Shown: piece after piece, positions 1 through 8,558 of the stretch
How positions within the stretch are numbered: position 1 is the stretch's first letter
Layout: every line of letters starts with the position of its first letter
Source of the DNA: an uncultured Eggerthellaceae bacterium
GTDB taxonomy: Bacteria > Actinomycetota > Coriobacteriia > Coriobacteriales > Eggerthellaceae
DNA: 64,000 bases
Direction of reading: 5' to 3'
Assembly (NCBI GenBank): GCA_947566075.1
Contig: CANOIM010000012.1
Location: 9,614-73,613, forward strand
Program-made: the position numbers and the translations under genes
The notes under the pieces: model-generated
The model's input: the letters and a program-made list of their open reading frames with translations, nothing else
What the model was told of the DNA's origin: nothing
The model's database searches: none

Positions 1-3000
1 CTGGGGCTGGGCCGCTTCGGGGGCCGCTGCGGCCGGGACGACCACCTGGCGGCTGTTCTGAGCCAAGGTCTGGTTGTTCAGGGTGCGCGTGATGGTCACT
101 TCGGAGTCACCGGATTCATAGGCGCGCACGGTGCCGTTGGTGGAAACGGAGATGTCCTCCGCAGAGTAGTTGTAGTCAGTGACCACGCCCGCTTGCCTCA
201 GGAGCTGCTGGCGCTCGGCCACGTTGGCGGCAGCGCGATCCAGAGCCTCTTGCTGGGCAGTGATCTGGGCTGCCCCTTCGGCGGCTGCAGCTGCGGCGGC
301 CGCTTCGTCAGCGGCATCCGCTTCGGCCACGGTTTGAGCGCGCTGCTGGGCCGCGGACTGGCTGGCGGAAGCACCGCCGATGGCACCCGCAGCCATCTCT
401 TGGGCGCCCCCTGCACTGGCGGCATTAGAAGCGCTCGTGCTGCTGGTAGCTGCTCCACCAAGGACGCCAGCGGCGCCAGCCGTGCCAGCCGCGCCGGAAC
501 CTTGTGCACTTTCGGTGGATTCACTGTTGATAGCTTGTGCGTTGGAGTTTTCCGCCGTGGTGGAAACGCCCATGTTGGCAGAGAAGATGTTCCCTGCTTC
601 ACCCTGCTCCAAGGTGAGGGGGTCCACCGGCAGGCTGATGCTGTAGGACACCACCCGGTTGTTGGAGACGATGAGTCCTTTCGCGGCGTTCCAAGCCGAG
701 GAGGTCTCCTGGGCGTCCGGCACCAGGATGGTCACACCGGTGCAGCCGGTGAGAGCCGTCTCAGCCACGGTGCTCACGCTTCCGCGAGCCACGATCTTGG
801 TGAGGTTGCCGCAGTTGGCGAAGGCTTCGCCACCCACTGCCTGAAGCGTTTCAGGCAGCCAGATCTCAGAGATGCCGGAATCCTTGAAGGCAGCGTAGCC
901 GATGGTGCGCAGACTGGTGCCCAGGTCAACGGACTGGAGCTGAGTGGTGCCCTCGAAGGCGCTTTCGCCGATGGAGCGCAGGGAGGCGGGAAGCGTCAGG
1001 GACTGGATGGGAGAGCCGCGGAAGGATTCTTTCGCGATGGAGCTGACGGGATAGGCCACATCCCCCACGAACGCGCTGGACGGGATGTTCAGCGAGGTGG
1101 CGAAGGTGGTGCGCCCAGACCAACCCACTTCCACGGTCATGTCAGGAAGCAGGGTGAAGGTGAGGCCCGCGGTGGCGGTGCCGGGGACCAGCTGCTCATC
1201 CGGGGCCTGCAGTTGCACGCTACCGGAGATCTGGCCGTTCTCGTTCACTTCGGAGCCACCGGCGGATTCCAAGGTCTCCTGGGTACCGGCCTGGCCGATC
1301 TGGGTGAAGCTGGTGAATCCGGCTTCCGCCCACACAGCGGTGGCCTCTTCGTCAGTGGAGGTCAAAGCCACGGTGGTTTTTGCCACCGTTGCCTGTTCAA
1401 AAGCCGGTGGGGTGTTCTGCTGCTCTTCATCGTTGATAACGACGGTGGTCTGAGCTGCGATGGAGGTGATGACCGCCGGGCTGACGATGGAGGTCAGCTG
1501 AGCGCTGGCAGAGAAAGCACCGGCCTCAATGGCGGTGACGGGGAGGGCCAGATCGTTCAGGGTGGCCGTCTCCGGGATCACCGTGGCGGTGCCCGCGGCT
1601 GCGGCGCGGAGGATCACAGCCAGGGTGTCATCGTCCTGGCCGCGCAGGAGAAGGTCAGCTGTGGAGGTCAGATGGGTGTTGGCCTCAGGAACATGGAAGC
1701 CTGCCACGCTCTTCGCATAGGGAGCCGCTTCGCTGAAGATGCCCGTGGCATGTTCGGGCAGTTCCACATTGCGCATGGCGGAGGGGATGTAGGCAACGGT
1801 GACGCCTTCGGCATCTTGGACGGACTGCTGGAAGTCATCCGTCATGACCAGGGTGCCCATGTGCCCGGCGAACACCGGGTTGTCCACGTTCACTTCGATG
1901 GTCTTCAGATTCTGGAAGGTAGCCAGGGAATCTACATCTATATAGGTAAGGGAGGCCGGGAGGAGGAGCTTCTCCAAAGCGGGGTTCTTAGCGGAGAGGC
2001 CCGCCGCGCCTGCGCCGTTGCCCAGCAGGTGCATATCCTTGGTGGCTGCATCTGCCTGGGGATCAGCGGCGGAGCGGGCCTGGGCGGCTGCGCGCTCACC
2101 CAAAGCCACCACCTTGTAATCATTGCCCGCGCTGGAGACCGTGGCCGGGATCTCAATGGATTCCGATCCCAGCTGGCTATCAGCCAGGCCGATGATGGCG
2201 GCCTGGGGCTCAACCTGGAGAGCCGCCTGCTCATCCGGGGAGAAGATGGAACGGTAGGTGATGCCGTCCACCTGGAAGACGTCCGTGTATGTGTTCATTG
2301 ACACCGTGCCGGTGATGGTGGAACCGCTGGAGCCGCCATCCGTCAGACGCGCGGTGGTAGAGATCATCTCTACGGAAGAGGGAGTCTCAGAGGTGGCCGC
2401 GTTCTCAAGGCTGGTGGAGGGAGTCTCCTGGGCTGCTTCGTTGGCAGACGAATCGTCATCACCGAATGCGGAAGCAACGGTGCCGAAGCAGAGGCTGGCC
2501 GCCAGAGCAGCCGCCGTGAACATGCGGAAGGCAACGCCGCGCTTGGCCTTGCGCTCTGCCTTGGAGGGCTTGGCCTGGGTGGCCGTGGTAGTGGCCTTCG
2601 CGGCGGTCTTCGCCTGATTAGTTGAAGATGCCTTGAGGGCCTGGAGGCGCTTGAGGGCGTCTTTGATCACCGGGGATCCTTGGGTGGAAGCTTTGTCGTT
2701 CATGGCAACCGCACCTTTATATATATGTAGGGTCTCATTCGTTTGGCTGGGGGTAGGCTTGCGGGACGCGCTGAGATCAGCAGCGGCTGATGGGGTAGCC
2801 GATACGGATCCATTGGTTGCGTCTTCTGTGGTCTGAGGATGCGCAGCTGCATGGTCTGCAGACACAGCCTTCGTAGCCACTGGCTCTGCGGGTACAGATT
2901 CTGTGGCCATGGGCTCTGGGGCTAGCAGCTCTACGGGCTGCGACTCTATGGGCTGCAGCTCTACGGGCGCAGATCCTGCGGCCATTGACTCTGTGGGCAG

Positions 3001-3273
3001 CGGCTCTGCGGAAACCGATCCTGCGGATACAGCCCGGCCCCGACGCACGGGGCAGGAGTTGGCAACGCGCACGCGCCTGGTTCGTGCAGGCGCCGAGGCG
3101 TGCTTTGGTTTGGCTGAGCGCTCATCAGCGCCTGCCGGGTTGACAGCCTGGGGCTTAGACGTGCGGTCCAAGCTCACATGCCGGGCGTTGGAAAGCTTGG
3201 AGGCGAAGCGCTCACGCATAGCGTCGAGCTGATTGCCGCCCCTTTCCGCGCCAAAACGTTCGTGATGACTCAT
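1..3273 (-). CDS. BspA-type leucine-rich-repeat surface protein, partial (3' end outside window)
   Basis: An open frame runs from an ATG at 3273 to the window edge without a stop (1091 codons visible). Residues 1-245 are polar, low-complexity Pro/Glu/Ala/Ser-rich sequence with no signal peptide. A hydrophobic segment follows at about 246-271 (RMFTAAALAASLCFGTVASA), resembling a late signal sequence or membrane anchor. Residues about 730-850 hold LRR_5/BspA-like repeats (LPASLRSIGESAFEG, LPETLQAVGGEAFANCG). An Ala-rich coiled region and a Thr-rich beta region run off the edge. An internal ATG at 2703 has an AAAGGTG ribosome site and would give a shorter N-terminus; 3273 is preferred because the frame stays open and GGGGAAAAG precedes it. 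The family is usually cell-surface exposed and adhesive. The exact ligand and cell-wall anchor cannot be seen here. Confidence 0.75.
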   Translation of the reverse strand, partial: MSHHERFGAERGGNQLDAMRERFASKLSNARHVSLDRTSKPQAVNPAGADERSAKPKHASAPARTRRVRVANSCPVRRGRAVSAGSVSAEPLPTESMAAGSAPVELQPIESQPVELLAPEPMATESVPAEPVATKAVSADHAAAHPQTTEDATNGSVSATPSAAADLSASRKPTPSQTNETLHIYKGAVAMNDKASTQGSPVIKDALKRLQALKASSTNQAKTAAKATTTATQAKPSKAERKAKRGVAFRMFTAAALAASLCFGTVASAFGDDDSSANEAAQETPSTSLENAATSETPSSVEMISTTARLTDGGSSGSTITGTVSMNTYTDVFQVDGITYRSIFSPDEQAALQVEPQAAIIGLADSQLGSESIEIPATVSSAGNDYKVVALGERAAAQARSAADPQADAATKDMHLLGNGAGAAGLSAKNPALEKLLLPASLTYIDVDSLATFQNLKTIEVNVDNPVFAGHMGTLVMTDDFQQSVQDAEGVTVAYIPSAMRNVELPEHATGIFSEAAPYAKSVAGFHVPEANTHLTSTADLLLRGQDDDTLAVILRAAAAGTATVIPETATLNDLALPVTAIEAGAFSASAQLTSIVSPAVITSIAAQTTVVINDEEQQNTPPAFEQATVAKTTVALTSTDEEATAVWAEAGFTSFTQIGQAGTQETLESAGGSEVNENGQISGSVQLQAPDEQLVPGTATAGLTFTLLPDMTVEVGWSGRTTFATSLNIPSSAFVGDVAYPVSSIAKESFRGSPIQSLTLPASLRSIGESAFEGTTQLQSVDLGTSLRTIGYAAFKDSGISEIWLPETLQAVGGEAFANCGNLTKIVARGSVSTVAETALTGCTGVTILVPDAQETSSAWNAAKGLIVSNNRVVSYSISLPVDPLTLEQGEAGNIFSANMGVSTTAENSNAQAINSESTESAQGSGAAGTAGAAGVLGGAATSSTSASNAASAGGAQEMAAGAIGGASASQSAAQQRAQTVAEADAADEAAAAAAAAEGAAQITAQQEALDRAAANVAERQQLLRQAGVVTDYNYSAEDISVSTNGTVRAYESGDSEVTITRTLNNQTLAQNSRQVVVPAAAAPEAAQPQ

Positions 3274-3432
3274 ATCTTTTCCCCATCTGCGGGCATCAGC
3301 CCGCGGTTGTGGAACCCGTCACGAACGTCCTTAGTTCATGACGCGTCCCGCTTCCTGCCTTGGTGTTTCCCAGCACCAACGTGGCGTATATGCCTGCTAT
3401 CCCTGCCTCCCTTTCGTGCCCCTTTTTAGGGG

Positions 3433-3460
3433 CTATACGTGTGCTCGCGCGCGCGTATAG
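3433..3460. repeat. Inverted repeat upstream of the surface-protein gene
   Basis: CTATACG and CGTATAG form 7-bp arms around an alternating CG-rich centre, about 160 bp upstream of the surface-protein start. It could be an operator or part of the promoter region; no regulator can be assigned. Confidence 0.35.
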
Positions 3461-3683
3461 GCATAGTTCGACAGATATAGCAATGTGCACTATAACCGCA
3501 GGTCAAGGCAAGTTTCAAATGGCATATCCGTGCTGCAAATGTGGTGGAATTGTGTGGTACCTGAAGATGGCCTGAAATAGCCGTTGCCAAACGGTAACTT
3601 TTCCCTGTTCGGAGGGTTGAACACGTCTTGCGATTTTACGCAACCCCTAATTTGATTTAGTGCATTTCTCGGTGATAAAAATG

Positions 3684-3709
3684 TTGAAGGTTTTTGCAAA
3701 AACCTTCAA
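3684..3709. repeat. 26-bp palindrome with 12-bp arms
   Basis: TTGAAGGTTTTT is followed by GC and then its exact reverse complement. It sits in the AT-rich gap upstream of the surface protein, immediately before ATTTCCACA, which resembles a DnaA box with one mismatch. It could be an operator or a two-way terminator. Confidence 0.45.
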
Positions 3710-4118
3710 ATTTCCACAACTTTTGAACGCCGTTTTCCTTGAACGTGGAACATCGGCGGTAAATGGTGAAAAGGCTCTTTACACTCCCGTAAGGGGCCTT
3801 GGGAGATCAGTGCGCCGGTACGTCTTTCGGTCCTGTCAGTCTGTGGCGGCGCCTAACTACTTTCGGCAGCTCCGCTGCCGAGAGGCGGATATCAAACCCG
3901 GATACCCGCCTACAAGACTGATTCGTCTATGAATATGCTTAGCGAGGACATGCGCTCCTAAATACAAAGATGGCGGGGAAAAGGTCCCCGCCCAAGGTAG
4001 GACCAGGGCCTTACGGCCAGCCCCGAATATGCATTAATCATACCTTGCCATGACCCTTCGGTCTAGACATTCCTGCGGGTAAGACAGCCTCCCTGCAGCA
4101 GCTATGCTGCCGGAAGGC
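3710..4118. other. Non-coding gap with hairpins
   Basis: No convincing gene is visible. The stretch holds a hairpin at 3972-3992 (GGCGGGG/CCCCGCC) and several weaker inverted repeats just before repeat copy R1. Short open frames here lack ribosome sites and recognisable protein features. Confidence 0.4.
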
Positions 4119-4615
4119 GGACAGGAACGAGTTCCTGTCCCTACGGGCAACCAGGGCAGCATCGCCGTTCCAAGGGCTTCGCCGCCGCGGCCAAAAGCAA
4201 CAACCCAGGAAGCGGACGCGGCGGCCTATGGTTAGGCGCCGCAGAGGACTAACTGGGTTGGGAAGCTTAACCGGCGCACATCCTTGGGCGCGAAGCGCCC
4301 ACTACTCACCCGGATGGGGCATCAACCTGAACGCGGAGCGACACCCACGCCGAAGGCGTGAGTAAAAGCAGAGGGGGACGCGATAAGCGTCCCCCGATAC
4401 ACTTGGCGGCCGCGGAGAGCGGCCGCCCGCGGTGATGATGCGGGCCCGGAGGGCCCCATCAGCAGTGCGGCTGGTTTTTAGTTGTTGCAGAGAAAGTGCG
4501 GCCCACAAGGGGTTGAGGCCGATTCTGCAAGGCAAGAAAAGCGTGGTAAAGTGCGAAGCACCACGTCTTTTCGCAGCCTGAAGCCAAGGCCGAACATCCC
4601 TTGTGGGACGCACGA
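4119..4615 (-). repeat. Family R composite hairpin repeat, copy R1
   Basis: Modules in plus-strand order are: a 22-nt palindrome (4119-4140), a region ending in GGGCGCGAAGCGCCC, a hairpin GGGGGACGC/GCGTCCCCC near 4375, a conserved stretch ending GGTTTTTAGTTGTTGC, and a long stem whose arms are CCCACAAGGG (4502-4511) and CCCTTGTGGG (4598-4607). The same order in reverse occurs at 51460-51954 and 63745-64000. Read on the minus strand it starts directly after the ddl-like gene ending at 4662, so it could be co-transcribed with that gene. Confidence 0.8.
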
Positions 4616-4661
4616 ACCAGGAAGACAAAAAGATTCTGCGAAGCGGGCGCGTAACCTAAGA

Positions 4662-5672
4662 TCATCTCTCGAAGGCGGCGCGGCCTGCGGCGACGCAGAC
4701 CAGTTCGTTCAACACCGCAGGCATGGTGAGCCCTGCAGCCTTGCACGCCGTGGGAAACAGCGAATGACTGGTCATACCGGGGGAAACGTCCACTTCGAAG
4801 CACTTAGCTTGGGCCCCATCCCAGATCATGTCAATGCGCCCGAGGTCTCGCACGCTGTAGGCCCGGTACACCTCAAGGGCCGCCCGTTCTATCTCAGCAC
4901 GGATGGCTTCAGCCTCAGCCGGATCCGACGAGAGGGATTCTGGCCGCACGGGGCAGAAGAAATCAACCTTGTCCACATCCAGGCGCGCTTCGGAATCATA
5001 GAATTCCCCTTTCGCCACGATCTCAACCGGGGGAAGCACATGGGCATCCCACCCGGTGCCCAGGATGGACACGGAAAGCTCCACGCCGTCTATCCATTGT
5101 TCGATATTGACGGCATTGTCGTAGGAGAGCGCATCAAGGATGGCCTCTCCCAGCTGTTCTTGGCTGTTCACCTTATGGATGCCCAGCGCGCTGCCCCCGT
5201 GGGCAGGCTTCACCGCCACGGGAAAACCGCCGATGACCCGTTCAGGCACCAGATCCAGGGCCGTGGCAGCCCCCATCTCCAGGAAGGCGTCCTTGGAGAT
5301 GAACACGCCCTGGGGCCAGGAGGCATTCCCCACTTCGCCGCTGATCTCTCGGTACTTGTTGAGGCTGGAGTGCAGGGCATCCTTGTTATACGCGCGGTGA
5401 CAGACGCTGGCGGGGGATCCCACGAAGGGGATGCCCAGGAACTCCAGGAGGCTTTGGATGGTGCCATCTTCGCCATGCTTGCCATGGAGCGCGTTGTAGA
5501 CCACGTCCGGCTTTTCGCTGCGCAGGGTGGGAACCAGCTCTTTCGTGGTGTCCAACGGGACCACCTTGTGACCCGCTTCGGTGAGCGCATCGCACACCAG
5601 CTTGCCGCTTTCCAGCGAGAATTCCCGTTCGAAGGACTGACCTCCCATGAGAACCGCAACCTTGAGTGTCAT
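4662..5672 (-). CDS. Divergent D-alanine--D-alanine ligase-like protein (ATP-grasp)
   Basis: A 336-residue ATP-grasp ligase of the Ddl family. Seen: N-terminal GGQSFEREFSLESG, HGKHGEDGTIQ, KPAHGGSALGIHKV and a C-terminal FEVDVSPGMTSHSLFP. The usual magnesium-binding ExN is here ExD (Glu293, Asp295). In the omega loop the Tyr typical of D-Ala-D-Ala ligases (Tyr216 in DdlB) aligns with Leu231. These changes suggest altered specificity, perhaps ligation of D-Ala to a different acceptor or another ATP-grasp reaction, but this is inference. It lies 39 bp downstream of an aminotransferase gene on the same strand with an AAAGGAAC ribosome site, so the two probably form an operon. A canonical second ddl occurs at 8559-9515. 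Confidence 0.85.
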   Translation of the reverse strand: MTLKVAVLMGGQSFEREFSLESGKLVCDALTEAGHKVVPLDTTKELVPTLRSEKPDVVYNALHGKHGEDGTIQSLLEFLGIPFVGSPASVCHRAYNKDALHSSLNKYREISGEVGNASWPQGVFISKDAFLEMGAATALDLVPERVIGGFPVAVKPAHGGSALGIHKVNSQEQLGEAILDALSYDNAVNIEQWIDGVELSVSILGTGWDAHVLPPVEIVAKGEFYDSEARLDVDKVDFFCPVRPESLSSDPAEAEAIRAEIERAALEVYRAYSVRDLGRIDMIWDGAQAKCFEVDVSPGMTSHSLFPTACKAAGLTMPAVLNELVCVAAGRAAFER

Positions 5673-5711
5673 ATTCGTTCCTTTCTTTAGGGGATGCAGC
5701 GGCTTCGTAAC

Positions 5712-6977
5712 CTAAAGAGCTCCAGCTTCGATGAAGACCCGGTAGAGCTCAAGGCGCGCTTCGATGACCTCAGCCAAACGGCGTATGGCTTCCGTGATGT
5801 TCTGGGGGCTTTCGTAGCTGAAGTTGATGCGCATGCTGTTCTTGCCCGCGCGGCCTTCAGGATAGAAGGAATCTCCTGGCACGTAGGTGACGCCCGCCTC
5901 AAGGGCTTCAGCCAACATGCTGCCCGTGTCCACATATTCCGGCAGCGTGACCCACACGAAGAGGCCTCCTTCCGGGTGCGTCCACGTGGCCTCGGGCGGG
6001 AAAAACTCCTCCAAGGCCGCCAGCATGGCATCCCGGCGGATGGTGTAGGTTTGGATGAACCGCTGGAGCGTGCGCTGCCAGGGCACATCTTCGAAGTAGT
6101 GCTGAACGATGGCTTGATCCATGGAGCTTCCGCAGAGGTCTGCCCCCTGCTTCGCCAGCAGCACCTTGGAAAGGACATGGCGGGGGGCCACGATCCAGCC
6201 GCACCGCAGGCCGGGAGCGAAGATCTTCGAGATGGTTCCCAGGTAGATGACCTGGTCATCCAGGGCTTTCAGGGGAATCTGGTGGCCGCCGTCGAAGCGG
6301 ATGCGGCCGTAGGGGTCATCCTCTATGATGAGGAAATCGTACTCATGGGAGAGCTCGATCAACCGGCGGCGGCGCTCAGGGGTCATGGTGACGCCGCTGG
6401 GGTTCTGGAAGTTGGGAATGACATAGGCGAACTTGAGCCGCGGGTTGCCCTTGCCGATGCGCTTGAGCTCCTCTTCCAGGAGGTCCATGCGCATGCCGTC
6501 TTCGTCCATATCCACCGCGTGGACTTCCGGCTCATAGGCGGAAAAGGCTTGGAGGGCGCCCAGGTAGGTGGGGCCTTCGGTGAGGATGATATCCCCCGGG
6601 TTTATGAACACCTTCGCCAACAGATCCAGCGCCTCTTGAGCCCCGGTTGTCAACACGACATTCTGGGGTTTTGCACGCACTCCGATGTCCCGAAGGAGGT
6701 GGGTGACCACCTTGCGCGTTTCCGGACGGCCATCGGTGGGCCCGTACTGGTAGGCAACAGAGCGGTCATGGATGTCTGCCACGGCGGCCATCATGGCGTG
6801 GTCAACGTCTTCCTTGGGAAGCAAGCGCACATCCGGCATGCCTCCTGAAAGGGAGATGATGTCAGGCCGCGTGGCTGCCGAGAAGAGGTCTCTGACCGGG
6901 GAGGAGCGCATCTTGTGGATACGGGTTGCCACCTTGCTGTCAGAGGTGTCGAATTCAAGATGAGCTGTGCCTGCCAT
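5712..6977 (-). CDS. PLP-dependent class I/II aminotransferase (2-aminoadipate transaminase-like)
   Basis: 421 residues, fold-type I aminotransferase. Seen: the substrate/PLP motifs NFQNPSGVTMTPERRRRL and IIEDDPYGRIRFDG, and GTISKIFAPGLRCGW with the Schiff-base lysine. It resembles LysN/MocR-domain enzymes (alpha-aminoadipate or aromatic/branched amino acids); the substrate cannot be read from sequence. The start at 6977 is chosen because AAGGAG lies 4 nt upstream; the open frame extends further upstream without a better ribosome site. It is followed after 39 bp by the divergent Ddl-like gene, so the pair may make and then ligate an amino acid, which is speculative. A pyridoxal kinase-like gene is divergently transcribed nearby. 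Confidence 0.88.
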   Translation of the reverse strand: MAGTAHLEFDTSDSKVATRIHKMRSSPVRDLFSAATRPDIISLSGGMPDVRLLPKEDVDHAMMAAVADIHDRSVAYQYGPTDGRPETRKVVTHLLRDIGVRAKPQNVVLTTGAQEALDLLAKVFINPGDIILTEGPTYLGALQAFSAYEPEVHAVDMDEDGMRMDLLEEELKRIGKGNPRLKFAYVIPNFQNPSGVTMTPERRRRLIELSHEYDFLIIEDDPYGRIRFDGGHQIPLKALDDQVIYLGTISKIFAPGLRCGWIVAPRHVLSKVLLAKQGADLCGSSMDQAIVQHYFEDVPWQRTLQRFIQTYTIRRDAMLAALEEFFPPEATWTHPEGGLFVWVTLPEYVDTGSMLAEALEAGVTYVPGDSFYPEGRAGKNSMRINFSYESPQNITEAIRRLAEVIEARLELYRVFIEAGAL

Positions 6978-7172
6978 GATGCTCCTTGGTTGGTCTATGG
7001 TGTGGTTCGAGCTTCGTTCCTGGCAGTGTAATGCAGAGAAGAGGCTGCTCAAACGGTGCTCTGGCCTTGAGCGTTGATTGTAGCCGAGTGGTGAGCAGGC
7101 GTGTAGGTCATCGCTGATACCAAGAAGACTATACTGTTTCGTTATGGCTAACAATGTGTAAAGGCGGAACCC

Positions 7173-7406
7173 ATGGATCTCAATGAGCTCTATCATTTCC
7201 TCTTCGAAACCTACCCCGGGATCGGCATTCTGGTTGGCGCGGGACTGATCTTGAGCATCCTCGTTTGCGTGATCTTGGAATTCAGGACACGAAAGCTCTA
7301 TCGGAATCATGAGCCAGCTGAGGATGATTGGTCATTGTTCTATGACGAAGTGGTTGAGGGTGAAGAGGAAGAACTGCAGAAAGAGCAACGAAACGGTGAA
7401 GATTAA
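7173..7406 (+). CDS. Small single-span membrane protein
   Basis: 77 residues with one clear transmembrane helix at about 16-36 (GIGILVGAGLILSILVCVIL), then a basic stop-transfer stretch (RTRKLYR) and an acidic C-terminal tail. It is preceded by AAGGCGG and lies 52 bp upstream of the pyridoxal kinase-like gene on the same strand, so they are probably co-transcribed. No family is recognised and the function is unknown. Confidence 0.7.
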   Translation: MDLNELYHFLFETYPGIGILVGAGLILSILVCVILEFRTRKLYRNHEPAEDDWSLFYDEVVEGEEEELQKEQRNGED

Positions 7407-7458
7407 GGCTGGATATCTGAAGGATACCCGCGAAGATCTGAAGGAAGAGGGCTGAAGG

Positions 7459-8391
7459 ATGCAGCATTTCAACGAGACGGACATGGACAACGAACAGATC
7501 CATGGTGACCCTGACCCGGTGTTCCTCTACCAACGGGAGGGGGCTTACATCCCCCGCGTAGCTGCCGTTCATGACCTCTGCGGTTACGGAAAGTGCTCTT
7601 TAGGCGTTGCCATTCCCGTGCTCTCTGCTGCCGGGTGCGATGTGTGCCCGGTTCCCACCGGCCTCTTCTCATCCCACACCGCGTTCCCGGGCTGGTACAT
7701 GCATGACACGACGGAAATCCTGACGGACTATCTGAACGCCTGGAAGGGCATCGATGTGCAGATAGACGCTGTGTATTCGGGCTTTCTGGGAGCACCGGAG
7801 CAGGTGGATGTGATCCGTTCGCTCTACGGGGAGTATCCGCAGGCCATCAAGTTCGTTGACCCGGTCATGGCCGATCATGGCAAGGTATATCCCACCTACA
7901 CGCCTGAGCTTTGCTCCGCCATGGCGGAATTGGCGAAGGTGGCAGATGTGCTGACCCCTAACCTCACGGAAGCGGCCATCATCTTAGGGGAACCCATTGG
8001 AGATGCTTGGGGTGGGGTAGATATCCCTGATGAAGAGGCCTTCCGCCTAGTGCACGCTCTGCTTGACCTGGGTGCGAAGAACGTGGTGCTCAAGGGGATC
8101 CAACGAGAAGGCGAAACGGTCATCCGTAACTTCGTAGGGAGCGAAGGGGCACTGGAGATCATCGAAGTTGAGAATGAATACGTGCCCTATATGCTCCATG
8201 GCACGGGGGATGTGTACGCCTCCTGCGTGCTTGCCGGATTGATGGCGGGGCGTTCATTGGTGGAATCAGTGGCGTTCGCAGGGAACTTCGTTCATGACGC
8301 GATGATCGTCTCAGCGAAGCAGCCGAACTTCATGGACCGCGGCGTCAGCTTCGAACCGCTGCTGGGGAATGTGAGCCAATTGTTGGGATAG
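7459..8391 (+). CDS. Pyridoxal/pyridoxamine kinase (PdxK/PdxY-like)
   Basis: 310 residues of the ribokinase-like vitamin B6 kinase family, phosphorylating pyridoxal or pyridoxamine to the cofactor form in the cytoplasm. Seen: N-terminal VHDLCGYGKCSLGVAIPVLS, FVDPVMADHGK, DVLTPNLTEAAIILG and the C-terminal anion hole/catalytic base motif GTGDVYASCVLAGL. The start at 7459 follows AGGAAGAGGG; an internal ATG at 7483 would remove an unconserved eight-residue tail. The divergent neighbour on the minus strand is a PLP-dependent aminotransferase, consistent with cofactor salvage. It ends directly before palindromic repeat P1, which may serve as its terminator. Confidence 0.87.
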   Translation: MQHFNETDMDNEQIHGDPDPVFLYQREGAYIPRVAAVHDLCGYGKCSLGVAIPVLSAAGCDVCPVPTGLFSSHTAFPGWYMHDTTEILTDYLNAWKGIDVQIDAVYSGFLGAPEQVDVIRSLYGEYPQAIKFVDPVMADHGKVYPTYTPELCSAMAELAKVADVLTPNLTEAAIILGEPIGDAWGGVDIPDEEAFRLVHALLDLGAKNVVLKGIQREGETVIRNFVGSEGALEIIEVENEYVPYMLHGTGDVYASCVLAGLMAGRSLVESVAFAGNFVHDAMIVSAKQPNFMDRGVSFEPLLGNVSQLLG

Positions 8392-8394
8392 AAA

Positions 8395-8495
8395 GGACAA
8401 CGGGGACGTAGGCTATTGTCCTGTCTTTCAATAGCGGTAATTGAGCTGGCAAGCCTCTTTAGGAAACAGGACAATAGCCTACGTCCCCGTTGTCC
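8395..8495. repeat. Family P palindromic repeat, copy P1
   Basis: About 30-bp complementary arms (outer GGACAACGGGGACGTAGG...) flank a roughly 40-nt centre containing AAGCCTCTTTAGG. It sits between two convergent genes and could act as a two-way terminator. Other copies: 13549, 30559, 39362, 52535, 56169, 58656. Confidence 0.9.
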
Positions 8496-8558
8496 TTTCA
8501 AGCTCTGAGAGCCGTTCTAAGGCATGGGTTTACCGTTTTTGGTATCCATACTCAATTA

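Noticed and set aside
193..2301. 702-codon open frame on the plus strand
   Set aside because: It is antisense to the surface-protein frame, which has LRR repeats and a hydrophobic segment. The plus-strand translation is Gly/Arg/His-rich with no family features, typical of GC-rich shadow frames.
3660..3932. 90-codon plus-strand ORF in the first large gap
   Set aside because: No ribosome site, odd composition, and it spans a perfect palindrome; no sign of coding selection.
4482..6848. Long plus-strand open frames (402 and 384 codons) over the ligase and aminotransferase
   Set aside because: The minus-strand frames carry clear ATP-grasp and PLP motifs; the plus-strand ones have none.
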